From the NCBI GenBank assembly GCA_035292785.1, contig DATDPK010000056.1, positions 1 to 30,259 on the forward strand: a stretch of 30,259 nt of DNA. The letters are read 5' to 3'. Of the stretch, positions 15,574 to 22,837 are shown piece by piece. Source of the DNA: CABMGU01 sp035292785. Its GTDB lineage: Archaea > Nanobdellota > Nanobdellia > Woesearchaeales > ARS49. Made by a program: the position numbers and the translations under genes. Each line of letters opens with the position of its first letter. Position 1 is the stretch's first letter. The notes under the pieces are model-generated. The model was not told the DNA's origin. It was given only the letters and a program-made list of their open reading frames with translations, and made no database searches.

Positions 15574-16693
15574 ACAGGCCATACAAAATTCCGATAGAAA
15601 ATAATGCTATTAACGCACCATAACCAAGCCAATTAATTTTAATGCTATATTCAGGCTTTCTATCCGACATCCTTTTTGCCTTAGAATGAGTCAACACAAT
15701 AACAATGCCGGCAATACCACCAGCAAAAATACCTGCAATCTCCAAAGTCCTGACAAAAGAGTCAACACCTGCAAATAAAAGCAACGCAGGCACGATTAAA
15801 GTCAAAAGCCAAGCCCACGAATGAGAAATACCAAAATCAAAACGATAACTATCCTTCAAGGCATAGCCAAGTGCAACAAAAGAAGAAGCCATAGCAAGAA
15901 CAGCAAACAAGTGCAGCAGTATAAAACCAAAACCGCCCACCAAAAAAGCCAAACCAATAGTGGCAACTTCTGATGTATTAACGCCAGAAACACCAACAAC
16001 GGCAAAAGCAAACAAAGCATACGCGACAATTGGGATAACAGAGCCGATAATGATTGCGCGCTTAGTCAACAACTTGCATTTATTCATCTCCTGCCTGACT
16101 TCAGGAATGGCAGCAGTGCCAACGTAGGCAAACAAGACAACACCATAAGGAATCAGCAAATTATACCACGAAAACCCCACAAGCTTCTCAGCAGAAAAAT
16201 AACGGGATGAGAACAACACTGCAAGAATAATGGCAAATATTGACAATTTAAAAGTTTCCATCAATAATTCAGACTTCTCCAAAATCTGCAATCCACCATA
16301 AAGCAACAAACTCATCAGCAAGTAAAACGCAAACGCCCAAAACCATTGAGCGCCACCAAAAACAGCAGACAAACTCTCGCTAACACCCAAAGTATAAGCA
16401 ATCATTGCGCCATAAATGCCAATAACCATTGAAGCAGCCATAAAATACTTGCCGGGCCTGCCAAGATATTTCTCAGCATAACCAACAAGCTGATGACACT
16501 TGGTTGAACGCAAAGAAATCTCGCCAATCAACAAATGAACCAAAAGCATAGCAAGACCAAGCACTATAATTACCAGCATACCGGTCCAAAAGCCAGCACG
16601 AACAAGAACATAAGGAATGCCAAGAATGCCTGCGCCGATAATGCATCCTGTTAAGGTGGCTATAGCTTCGTAATATGCACGCGGTGCTTTCAT
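15560..16693 (-). CDS. Amino acid permease (aromatic amino acid/AAAP-type transporter)
   Basis: A 377-residue integral membrane transporter with about 11 hydrophobic helices. The first helix contains LTGCIIGAGILGIPYVLVRA, the glycine-rich unwound segment of APC-superfamily amino-acid transporters, most like the Tyr/Trp permease (HAAAP/AAAP) group. It should import amino acids with a cation gradient; the substrate cannot be assigned. The start ATG 16693 is preceded by GAGGT (16699-16703), a real ribosome-binding site, so unlike most genes here it has a leadered start. It lies 13 bases after the hydrolase gene and is probably its operon partner. The 3' end overlaps the convergent 795-residue surface-protein gene by 14 bases. 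Confidence 0.85.
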   Translation of the reverse strand: MKAPRAYYEAIATLTGCIIGAGILGIPYVLVRAGFWTGMLVIIVLGLAMLLVHLLIGEISLRSTKCHQLVGYAEKYLGRPGKYFMAASMVIGIYGAMIAYTLGVSESLSAVFGGAQWFWAFAFYLLMSLLLYGGLQILEKSELLMETFKLSIFAIILAVLFSSRYFSAEKLVGFSWYNLLIPYGVVLFAYVGTAAIPEVRQEMNKCKLLTKRAIIIGSVIPIVAYALFAFAVVGVSGVNTSEVATIGLAFLVGGFGFILLHLFAVLAMASSFVALGYALKDSYRFDFGISHSWAWLLTLIVPALLLFAGVDSFVRTLEIAGIFAGGIAGIVIVLTHSKAKRMSDRKPEYSIKINWLGYGALIALFSIGILYGLFMLF

Positions 16694-16706
16694 AATTACC
16701 TCTTTT

Positions 16707-17276
16707 TTACTTTGAAATACTTAACAACGCATTAAGAGCGCTCGGAAGCTCTTTAATGTTATCGCTTCCACTGAAATGATTCTTTTTTTTCTCGATTATG
16801 ATTTTTGCATTAAGTTTATCTTTGAAAACATCTGTATTATCAAGCGGAACCCATGGGTCGTTGTCTGAAAAAATTGCGACAATCTTCTTAATTACAGCCT
16901 TTACCTTTTCAAAATCAACAGGCGTTTCAAGCCAAGACTTTGCAATTGCCTTTTCTTCATCAGTCTCAAGTCCATTCAGGGAGAACCAGCCACCAACAAA
17001 AACAGCACCGCCAACTTGAGAATTCAACTTTTCAGCATACCTGAGAACAGTCTGGCAACCAATGCTGTGCCCGACAAAAAAAGTGTCCTTGTCAGCTTTG
17101 CCAACACTTTTGTCAAGAAAAGAAACCCATTTTTTAATAGTAGGATTATCAGTATCAGGCATAGCGAGAACGTTAACAACAAATCCTTTCTTTTCCAATT
17201 CGCTCTTCAGCCAAGGAAACCAGCCCTCCTCAGGAGAGCCGCCCCAGCCGTGAACAATGAATACTCTTTTAACCAT
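16707..17276 (-). CDS. RBBP9/YdeN-type alpha/beta hydrolase
   Basis: A 189-residue small alpha/beta hydrolase. The start MVKRVFIVHGWGGSPEEGWF contains the oxyanion HGWGG motif of the RBBP9/YdeN family. Ser71 in FVGHSIGC is the nucleophile. Asp in IFSDNDPWVPL (about 138-140) and His167 in KKNHFSG complete the triad. Family members are serine hydrolases with poorly known natural substrates, so no reaction is assigned. No signal peptide, so cytoplasmic. It leads a two-gene unit with the permease and has its own TATA box 27 bases before ATG 17276. Confidence 0.88.
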   Translation of the reverse strand: MVKRVFIVHGWGGSPEEGWFPWLKSELEKKGFVVNVLAMPDTDNPTIKKWVSFLDKSVGKADKDTFFVGHSIGCQTVLRYAEKLNSQVGGAVFVGGWFSLNGLETDEEKAIAKSWLETPVDFEKVKAVIKKIVAIFSDNDPWVPLDNTDVFKDKLNAKIIIEKKKNHFSGSDNIKELPSALNALLSISK

Positions 17277-17297
17277 ACTTAATCCGGAATGAAACCG

Positions 17298-17307
17298 CTT
17301 TAAAATG
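17298..17307 (-). promoter_or_regulatory. TATA box of hydrolase-permease unit
   Basis: On the minus strand CATTTTAAAG is centred about 27 bases before ATG 17276, fitting a leaderless start for the hydrolase. It lies between the tRNA-Trp 3' end and the hydrolase gene. Confidence 0.5.
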
Positions 17308-17324
17308 TTTGCGCTAAAAAAAGG

Positions 17325-17398
17325 TGGGGGCGCTGCGATTTGAACGCAGATCTAGCGGGTTGGAGCCGCCAATTCTAGCCAGGTTAAACTACGCCCCC
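17325..17398 (-). tRNA. trnW: tRNA-Trp (anticodon CCA)
   Basis: The minus strand folds into a complete cloverleaf. The acceptor stem is GGGGGCG/CGCCCCC with discriminator A. The D stem is GTTT/GAAT, with loop AACCTGGCTA. The anticodon stem is GGCGG/CCGCT around the loop CTCCAAC, placing CCA at positions 34-36. The T arm is CTGCG-TTCAAAT-CGCAG. CCA therefore reads UGG, tryptophan. No intron is present, although archaeal tRNA-Trp often has one. The 3' CCA is not encoded (ACCT follows), so it must be added after transcription. Confidence 0.96.
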
Positions 17399-17421
17399 GA
17401 TGAAACAAACTTCACAATACG

Positions 17422-17440
17422 GATTTAAAAGGCTTTCGTG
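17422..17440 (-). promoter_or_regulatory. BRE/TATA promoter of tRNA-Trp
   Basis: On the minus strand CACGAAAGCC precedes TTTTAAATC, centred about 28 bases upstream of the tRNA 5' end at 17398. CGAAAG matches the archaeal BRE-like element seen at other strong promoters in the window. Confidence 0.6.
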
Positions 17441-17494
17441 AATCTGATGGATAGTTTTTAGGATGGTTGCAGAAGGTAGGGAAATTGTGAGAGT

Positions 17495-17998
17495 TTATTT
17501 TATCGTAACAAGATAGCCAGGATACCTTTTATTAAACCACGCTTTGGCGAATTCGTCTACTGGAATAAATATTCGTCCAACATGTTCGTGTGGATCGTTG
17601 AAATAGACATATTTATCATCGATGCCTCTAACTACAATGCAATGATAGGAGAACGTTTTACCTTCCCATGCTACTTTCGTTTTTATGTGGGGAGTTTTCT
17701 TATCATAAATCATGCGGTCAACAGTTACAATTATTGGAACGTCTTTTCTTAAATAAAAATGCAATTTTGCAAATGCTTTTGCTTTATTGCGAATTTGCTC
17801 AATAGAGCACCGAAAACCTTGTTTTTCGACGTACTTTTTAACATTGGCAAAACTTGTCCCTTTACTCACAGAGGCTTTCGTTGCTTGTGCCAATTTACGT
17901 TCTGGGACTTTATGCCCTAATTTATGTAAAATCATCCGCGCAGATGCTACAACACACGTGTACAATGTTTCTTGCTTAAAATAAGGGACGTTAATCAT
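17495..17998 (-). CDS. C39-like cysteine peptidase domain protein
   Basis: A 167-residue stand-alone papain-fold domain of the peptidase C39-like type. The N terminus VPYFKQETLYTCVVASARMIL gives Gln9 for the oxyanion hole and Cys15 as nucleophile. His119 in FSYHCIVVRGID and Asp135 in YVYFNDP complete the catalytic triad. In bacteria, C39 domains cleave double-glycine leaders and are joined to ABC transporters. This one has no transporter domain, no signal peptide and no leader-peptide gene beside it, so its substrate is unknown. Its codons include more ATT, GTT, CGG and CGT than the glycosylation genes, a mild compositional difference that would fit later acquisition. The ATG is 26 bases from a palindromic TTTTAAAA box. 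Confidence 0.82.
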   Translation of the reverse strand: MINVPYFKQETLYTCVVASARMILHKLGHKVPERKLAQATKASVSKGTSFANVKKYVEKQGFRCSIEQIRNKAKAFAKLHFYLRKDVPIIVTVDRMIYDKKTPHIKTKVAWEGKTFSYHCIVVRGIDDKYVYFNDPHEHVGRIFIPVDEFAKAWFNKRYPGYLVTIK

Positions 17999-18018
17999 AC
18001 GCCCATAAGAATCAAGTT

Positions 18019-18030
18019 TGTTTTAAAACA
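18019..18030 (-). promoter_or_regulatory. TATA box of C39-like peptidase gene
   Basis: TGTTTTAAAACA is a perfect 12-base palindrome centred about 26 bases before ATG 17998. The 18031-18076 remainder of this gap is pyrimidine-rich, and I see no gene in it. Confidence 0.5.
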
Positions 18031-18076
18031 TTCCGATAATCCTTCACCTTCTTGTGCAATTCTTCTTACTATCCTT

Positions 18077-18439
18077 TCAACGCTTTAAACCATCATTAAG
18101 TATATGCACCAAATCTCCAACCTGAGTATTAGTCTTCCAAATAGTTCCTGCAGGCAATTCAAGCAAAAACATAAAAGGACGCCGAGGGGAATAACTGCTG
18201 CGAGGAGGCCATTCTGACTGCAGTTCAACAACCTCCCAATTCTCGTCCAGAAATACCAAGTCCATATTGTCAGGGCAAAACCAGGAATGCAAATTGATAA
18301 TCTTCTCCTTCGGAAGACGGAAAACAAGAGGAACAACTTCGCTTCTAAACATCATACCCCTTGTCTGCTGCCAAAAAGAAGTGCACTCTTCAAAAGAAGA
18401 AGCCAATACAATATCCTTTGTCCTATTGATGATTGGCAT
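18077..18439 (-). CDS. DUF192 family protein
   Basis: A 120-residue protein of the DUF192 (COG1430) family. The conserved layout is present: QTRGMMFRSEV, then the short acidic/aromatic core NLHSWFCPDNMDLVFLDENWEVVEL, and the final FLLELPAGTIWKTNTQVGDLVHI. Members adopt a small beta-rich fold of unknown function, and many are exported, but this copy has no signal peptide. Its ATG shares one base with the stop of the preceding 92-residue gene (TAATG), so the two are translationally coupled. Confidence 0.88.
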   Translation of the reverse strand: MPIINRTKDIVLASSFEECTSFWQQTRGMMFRSEVVPLVFRLPKEKIINLHSWFCPDNMDLVFLDENWEVVELQSEWPPRSSYSPRRPFMFLLELPAGTIWKTNTQVGDLVHILNDGLKR

Positions 18440-18717
18440 TAGAGGTATTTCTTAACAACATCTTCCTGAACAAGCTTCAAAAAGCTCAGTTTTTTCGCAC
18501 ACTGGCGAACAACACGCGTATTAGTGCCTTCACGCGAACCAGCCATATTCTTATTCAAAGATTCCTGGCATTCCTTAATCTCAGCCTTCAAAACACTCTT
18601 AAGCTGGTCAGCTGACTGAATTTTGTTCTCAGAAACCCACTTCAAAAAAACAGTCCATTCAGGAGTCTCCTTGACAAAATCAGGAACTTTTCCATTTAAA
18701 ACTTCTTTGATAGGCAT
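18439..18717 (-). CDS. Small hypothetical protein, coupled to DUF192 gene
   Basis: Not recognised. The 92-residue protein is soluble and predicted mainly helical, with a Lys/Glu-rich middle (LKSVLKAEIKECQESLNKNMAG) and a basic helix (RVVRQCAKKLSFLKLVQEDVVKKYL). There are two Cys, too few and too spread for an obvious metal site. A TATA box inside the polX 3' end, centred 26 bases before ATG 18717, gives it a leaderless start independent of polX. The 1-base overlap with the DUF192 gene supports that both are real and expressed together. Confidence 0.75.
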   Translation of the reverse strand: MPIKEVLNGKVPDFVKETPEWTVFLKWVSENKIQSADQLKSVLKAEIKECQESLNKNMAGSREGTNTRVVRQCAKKLSFLKLVQEDVVKKYL

Positions 18718-18732
18718 ACTTTACCAGCCGAT

Positions 18733-20448
18733 TCACCGTTTTAAAAATCTTTCCAATTTATGCAAAGGCCAGGCATTAATCACGTCTTTAACTTCTGCCC
18801 AGCCGCGCCTTGCCTGAGCAACACCAAACTCCATAAAACGCAAATGGTCAACAGCGTGGCTGTCAGTATCAATAGAAATTTTGCAGCCAAGCTCGATAGC
18901 AGCGCGCACCTGTACGTCCTTCAAGTCAAGCCTTGTAGGATAAGCATCAATCTCAAGCGCAATACCGCGCTCAGCAGCAACCTTAGCAACCTTTTCAAAA
19001 TCAAAATCATAAGGCTCGCGCTGGCCAATCAACCTGCCAGTAGGGTGCACGAAAACGTTAACATAAGGATTCTCAAAAGCTTTCAAAATGCGCTTGGTCA
19101 TATCCTGACGGGAAGACTTAAAGCGGGAATGAATGGCTGCAAGAACAATATCAAGCTCCTTCAAATACTTGTTATCATAATCCAAAGAACCGTCAGCCAA
19201 AATATCAACCTCAGCACCCTTCAAAATTCTAATTTTGAAATTCTTCTGAAGCTTATCAATCTCCTTCAAATACTGCACCAAGCGCTTTTCATCCATACCG
19301 TGGGCAATATGCTCGCTCTTTGAATGATCAGTCATAGCAATATACTTGTAACCCTTTTGCTGAGCTGCTTTAGCCATCTGTTCAATAGTGTGAAGACCAT
19401 CACTCCACTTGCTGTGCATATGCAAATCTCCTTTCATAGCATTGTAAGGAATTAATTTCGGCAGTTTTCTTTTCAAAGCAGCCTCAATCTCGCCCTGATT
19501 TTCACGAAGCTCTGGCTCGATATAAGACAAACCAAGCTTTGCATAAATTTCCTTTTCAGTCCTGCCACAAACATATCTGTCCTTCTTGAACAAACCATAT
19601 TCAGACAACTTGTAACCCTTCTTAATCGCCCTCTGCCTGAGCGCAACATTATGGTCCTTGTTGCCTGTAAAATACTGCAAGGCAGCACCAAAAGATTTGT
19701 CGTCAAGAACACGAACATCTGCCTGAATACCATCCTTCAAAATCACTGTGCTTTTAGTAGCGCCCTTAGCCAAAACAGTCTGCACTTCAGGCAATTTGGT
19801 AAAAACATCCATGACCTTCGCTGGCTTGGAACTAATCACGAGAAGGTCAATATCGCCAACAGTATCCTTCATACGGCGCAAACTGCCGGCAGGCTCAACC
19901 TTCTTCACACCATCAACCTTCAACAAACGCTCAGAAAACTCGTGCGCCAAAGGCAAAGCAATGCCTAACAATGCACGCTCAGCACCCTGCTTCAAAATAC
20001 CAAGCCCTCTCAAAATATCCTGCTCGCTCTTCGCGCCAAAACCAGCAAGCTTGCTCAACTTCCCAGCTTTCGCAGCCCTTTCCAAATCACTCAAACTCTT
20101 AATTTTCAATTTCTTATACAATTTCATAACTTTCTTAGGGCCAAGACCAGGAACGTGCATCATCTCCTCAACACCGCGAGGAATCTTCTTAGCAAGCTGG
20201 TCAAACTCCTTCATCTTTCCAGTTTTCAGGAACTCCTCAATCTTAGAAGCCAAACTCTGCCCAACACCAGAAATTCCCATCAAAGCCTTAATTCCGCCCT
20301 TAGCATAAACTTGCTCAACAGGCTCGCTCAAAGTTTCCAAAGCACGGCCGGCCTTGCGATAAGCATTCGGTTTCCAATCTACTCCCTGCATTTCCAGAAT
20401 ATCGGCCATCTCAAAAAACATCTCGGCAATTTCCCTATTTCTCGACAT
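18733..20448 (-). CDS. polX: DNA polymerase X family protein with PHP domain
   Basis: A 571-residue PolX, the normal length for bacterial/archaeal PolX, acting in gap-filling base-excision repair. Residues 1-90 form the 8-kDa domain, with the helix-hairpin-helix ISGVGQSLASKI. A second HhH (VPGLGPKKVMKLY) lies at 99-111. The palm has GSLRRMKDTVGDIDLLV with metal ligands Asp199 and Asp201, and the third Asp244 in IQADVRV. YFTG at 259-262 is the nucleotide-selection motif. The PHP phosphoesterase domain starts at residue 341 with DLHMHSKWSDG and continues through TDHSKSEH, AEVDIL, HSRFKSS, HPTGRL and DIDSHA-like motifs, so a 3'-5' exonuclease or phosphatase activity is expected. The start overlaps the Nudix gene by 14 bases, so they are one operon. 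Confidence 0.95.
   Translation of the reverse strand: MSRNREIAEMFFEMADILEMQGVDWKPNAYRKAGRALETLSEPVEQVYAKGGIKALMGISGVGQSLASKIEEFLKTGKMKEFDQLAKKIPRGVEEMMHVPGLGPKKVMKLYKKLKIKSLSDLERAAKAGKLSKLAGFGAKSEQDILRGLGILKQGAERALLGIALPLAHEFSERLLKVDGVKKVEPAGSLRRMKDTVGDIDLLVISSKPAKVMDVFTKLPEVQTVLAKGATKSTVILKDGIQADVRVLDDKSFGAALQYFTGNKDHNVALRQRAIKKGYKLSEYGLFKKDRYVCGRTEKEIYAKLGLSYIEPELRENQGEIEAALKRKLPKLIPYNAMKGDLHMHSKWSDGLHTIEQMAKAAQQKGYKYIAMTDHSKSEHIAHGMDEKRLVQYLKEIDKLQKNFKIRILKGAEVDILADGSLDYDNKYLKELDIVLAAIHSRFKSSRQDMTKRILKAFENPYVNVFVHPTGRLIGQREPYDFDFEKVAKVAAERGIALEIDAYPTRLDLKDVQVRAAIELGCKISIDTDSHAVDHLRFMEFGVAQARRGWAEVKDVINAWPLHKLERFLKR
18738..18749 (-). promoter_or_regulatory. Internal TATA box at polX 3' end
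   Basis: On the minus strand GATTTTTAAAAC is centred about 26 bases before ATG 18717 and overlaps the last codons of polX, giving the small gene and DUF192 gene an independent promoter. Confidence 0.5.
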
Positions 20449-20842
20449 TTTTCAAAAAGGCATCAGCCTTCCTCAACACCTCTCTTGCAGTATTAAACGT
20501 CAACTTTTCAACAGCTTCCTTAAATGGAAGCCAGACATAATCTTTATGCTCAAAAGACAATTTAACCTTATCTGTTTTCGCCCTTGCGATGAAAAATATT
20601 ACCTCTTTTGCAACAGTTTTGCCCTCTCTCTTGAAAAAATACTTAATCTTTTCAACAAAGCCAGGCAACAACTCTGCGTCTTCAATTCCAGTTTCTTCCT
20701 TTAGCTCACGCAAAGCAGCCTGCTCAGGTGTTTCTCCGCTCTCAAGATGCCCTTTTGCAAAGTCCCAATGGCCGGAATCATAGTGCAGCAACAAATATTT
20801 GCTATCCTTAATGACAACAGTGCCTGCACTATGTTCTTGCAT
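20435..20842 (-). CDS. Nudix hydrolase (Ap4A pyrophosphatase-like)
   Basis: A 135-residue Nudix protein. The Nudix box spans residues 31-53, GHLESGETPEQAALRELKEE followed by TGI, and matches GX5EX7REUXEEXGU exactly, so the Mg-binding glutamates are intact. The preceding DSGHWDFAKG is typical of bis(5'-nucleosyl)-tetraphosphatase-type members. It should hydrolyse a nucleoside diphosphate-linked compound such as Ap4A or an oxidised nucleotide. The 14-base overlap with polX joins nucleotide clean-up to DNA repair. Its ATG is 25 bases from a TATA box. Confidence 0.9.
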   Translation of the reverse strand: MQEHSAGTVVIKDSKYLLLHYDSGHWDFAKGHLESGETPEQAALRELKEETGIEDAELLPGFVEKIKYFFKREGKTVAKEVIFFIARAKTDKVKLSFEHKDYVWLPFKEAVEKLTFNTAREVLRKADAFLKNVEK

Positions 20843-20861
20843 ACGCCAACAAGCATATTGT

Positions 20862-20872
20862 AATATTTAAAC
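20862..20872 (-). promoter_or_regulatory. TATA box of nudix-polX operon
   Basis: On the minus strand GTTTAAATATT is centred about 25 bases before ATG 20842, fitting a leaderless start. Confidence 0.55.
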
Positions 20873-20885
20873 ATGCTCACAACAA

Positions 20886-20908
20886 CGCAAATTCTCGAAG
20901 AATTTGCG
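20886..20908. repeat. Perfect 9-bp inverted repeat between divergent promoters
   Basis: CGCAAATTC and GAATTTGCG flank the 5-base loop TCGAA. It lies between the promoter of the nudix-polX operon and that of the lipoprotein at 20991, so it could be an operator for a dimeric regulator or an RNA hairpin. Confidence 0.75.
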
Positions 20909-20960
20909 AGGTCGAAAAAGCACTAAACTATATATTAAAGAAGCGCTTTTTTCAACAAAG

Positions 20961-20970
20961 CTTAAATAGG
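20961..20970 (+). promoter_or_regulatory. TATA box of lipoprotein gene
   Basis: CTTAAATAGG, preceded by CAACAAAG, is centred about 26 bases before ATG 20991, fitting a leaderless start. Confidence 0.55.
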
Positions 20971-20990
20971 TATGGGCGCAGCGTTTAATT

Positions 20991-21857
20991 ATGAAATATA
21001 TTACAATCACAATTCTTTTACTCTTCCTGGCAGCCTGCGCAGCACAAACAGAAACACCTGCTGAAAAAGAAGACCTGCAAAAGCAAATAGTCCAAGACAT
21101 AGTTGAAGTTACTGAAGAGCCGGTAAGCCAGCCGGAAATAAGCGAGCCGGAAGAAGTTGCAGTAACTGAAGAAAACGTCACAACAAAAGTAAAGGAAACA
21201 ATACCGACAGAAACACACGAAGAAGAAATAACAGCTCCTGCGCAGTCCAGAACAAAGCTATATGATTTCCTGGACAAATTCGCGCAAACAGTAACAGGCT
21301 ATTCATTCAAATACGGAACAAACACGTATTTCAGCAGGGGAACAAAATACAAGATTATCCTTGGCAATGCAGTATCTGTAAAAGATGTAATGTTTGGAGA
21401 ACAGAAAAAGTCGTTGTTCTATTACGATACAGTTTACATTGACAGAAGTTCAAAAACAGCAGCAGCATACTGCGAAGGACACAAAAGCGCAGTCAACAAC
21501 CAATGCGACTCATTAGAACTTTACGATTTGGCATTAATCCTGCCGTATGAAAGCTACACAATAAAGCTCCCAGAAGACTGGCTGTTTGAGTATCTTGATA
21601 CAGAGCCGGTATTGGTAGACAGAAACAAGAACTACATTAAAAGCAGAATAACAACATTAGTAAAGTTTGTGAATGGAGACACAGTCGACTTAAACATTGA
21701 TGAAATGATAGGCCTTCCTGTTCGAGTAGATGTGAAGAGAGGAAACGTCCTAATCAAAAGATACGAATATGAAGACCTTGTGTCAAACAAAGTCAGGTAT
21801 GTAGATGTCATCCACCGCTCAAAGAGCGAAATACCAACAGCAGAAGCGTTTTATTAA
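20991..21857 (+). CDS. Lipoprotein of unknown function with acidic linker
   Basis: Unrecognised 288-residue exported protein. The signal ends in LFLAAC with Cys16 as the lipid-anchor residue, a textbook lipobox. Residues 19-85 form an acidic Glu/Thr/Val-rich linker (EVTEEPVSQPEISEPEEVAV). Residues 86-288 are a beta-rich globular domain with a Cys pair (AYCEGHKSAVNNQC) that may form a disulfide outside the cell. The strand pattern in the last 100 residues (LVKFVNGDTVDLNIDEMIGLPVRVDV) loosely recalls lipid-binding LolA/LppX folds, but I cannot assign it. It is followed 21 bases later by the uracil-DNA glycosylase gene and is probably co-transcribed with it. Confidence 0.82.
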   Translation: MKYITITILLLFLAACAAQTETPAEKEDLQKQIVQDIVEVTEEPVSQPEISEPEEVAVTEENVTTKVKETIPTETHEEEITAPAQSRTKLYDFLDKFAQTVTGYSFKYGTNTYFSRGTKYKIILGNAVSVKDVMFGEQKKSLFYYDTVYIDRSSKTAAAYCEGHKSAVNNQCDSLELYDLALILPYESYTIKLPEDWLFEYLDTEPVLVDRNKNYIKSRITTLVKFVNGDTVDLNIDEMIGLPVRVDVKRGNVLIKRYEYEDLVSNKVRYVDVIHRSKSEIPTAEAFY

Positions 21858-21878
21858 ACACAATTTAAAGAGGTTCTA

Positions 21879-22391
21879 ATGGATAAAAAGCGTGAACTGC
21901 AAAAAATTGCCACGCAAATAAAAAAGAGCAAATGCCCTCTATCAAAATCTTCAACCAATCCGGTTCCTGGTGAAGGCCCTGCAAATGCGAAAATAATGTT
22001 TATCGGCGCAGCTCCAGGAAGAATGGAAGATTTGACAGGCAAACCTTTTGTAGGCCGGTCAGGAAAATTTCTCACAAAACTAATGAACAAAATAGGATTA
22101 AGACGTGAAAAAGTTTTCATAACTTCTGTAGAAAAACACTTTCCGCCAAAAAACAGGCCGCCGAAAAAAAAGGAAATAGAAACGTGCAAGCCATATTTGA
22201 TACGCCAGCTGGAGATCATAAGTCCAGAAATTGTTGTATTACTTGGAAAAACAGCTGAAACTGTGAAAAATGAACATATATTGAAAAATAAGAAAATACT
22301 GATAACAGCCCATCCAAGCGCCGGGATGAGATTTCCAAAAATCGCACAGAAAATGCGCAAGGATTTCCAAAAATTGAAACAAATGCTATAG
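21879..22391 (+). CDS. Divergent family-4-like uracil-DNA glycosylase
   Basis: A 170-residue member of the uracil-DNA glycosylase superfamily near family 4/UdgX, expected to remove uracil from DNA. Visible motifs are PGEGPANAKIMFIGAAPGRMED, GKPFVGRSGKFL (56-65), ITSVEKHFPPKNRPP (81-95), ETCKPYL and AHPSAG (144-149). Three differences stand out. The family-4 GEAPG motif is GAAPG here. The usual Asn in ITN-V-K is Ser83. Only two Cys (19 and 103) remain of the four that hold the family's 4Fe-4S cluster, with His87 where Cys is common. KHF recalls UdgX, but the UdgX arginine loop is absent. Activity is therefore uncertain. AGAGGTT at 21868-21874 is a ribosome-binding site for ATG 21879. Confidence 0.82.
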   Translation: MDKKRELQKIATQIKKSKCPLSKSSTNPVPGEGPANAKIMFIGAAPGRMEDLTGKPFVGRSGKFLTKLMNKIGLRREKVFITSVEKHFPPKNRPPKKKEIETCKPYLIRQLEIISPEIVVLLGKTAETVKNEHILKNKKILITAHPSAGMRFPKIAQKMRKDFQKLKQML

Positions 22392-22400
22392 CGCCACAAA

Positions 22401-22410
22401 GTATTTAAAC
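22401..22410 (+). promoter_or_regulatory. TATA box of small hypothetical gene
   Basis: GTATTTAAAC, preceded by CCACAAA, is centred about 27 bases before ATG 22433, supporting that start and a leaderless transcript. Confidence 0.55.
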
Positions 22411-22432
22411 CAACTTCCGCTCGAACAACAGC

Positions 22433-22837
22433 ATGGACAGAAACGATTTCGACAAGGATTTGGAAGAATACCTTCACGCGCGCAAGAAAGGAGCGCGATT
22501 CAACATAGACCAGTTCATTAAAGACTTCATCAGGAAATTCAAGCCAAAACCATCAGAAAGGGTTGAAATGCCGGAAGAAATTGAAGTTTACGACCAAAAA
22601 GAACAGCCAAAAGAGGGCGTGTTTGCGAAAATCTTCAAAAAAGAAGAAGTATCAAGCGAAGAACTGCTAAGAACAAAAATGGCGGCAGAAGACGCACTTG
22701 AAGACATGAAGGAAATAAGCAAAATAGCGCTGAATGCAATCAAACAACTGCCGGACGAACAATTAAGAACATTCAAGCAAAGCCCGGAATTCGAAAAACT
22801 AAAGGGCATTCTTAAAAAACACGAATTAATCAAATAA
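22433..22837 (+). CDS. Small charged hypothetical protein
   Basis: Not recognised. The 134-residue protein is soluble, lacks Cys and is highly charged. Its N-terminal third is basic (EYLHARKKGARFNIDQFIKD, then FIRKFKPKPS), a linker is acidic (ERVEMPEEIEVYDQ), and the C-terminal half is helical (SSEELLRTKMAAEDALEDMK onward). It has its own leaderless-type promoter. Its last 12 bases overlap the convergent PLD-like gene. No function is proposed. Confidence 0.72.
   Translation: MDRNDFDKDLEEYLHARKKGARFNIDQFIKDFIRKFKPKPSERVEMPEEIEVYDQKEQPKEGVFAKIFKKEEVSSEELLRTKMAAEDALEDMKEISKIALNAIKQLPDEQLRTFKQSPEFEKLKGILKKHELIK

Noticed and set aside
20914..20952. GAAAAAGC...GCGCTTTTTT as a rho-independent terminator
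   Set aside because: The arms are separated by about 20 bases that contain an AT-rich promoter-like stretch, and no gene ends just upstream on the plus strand.
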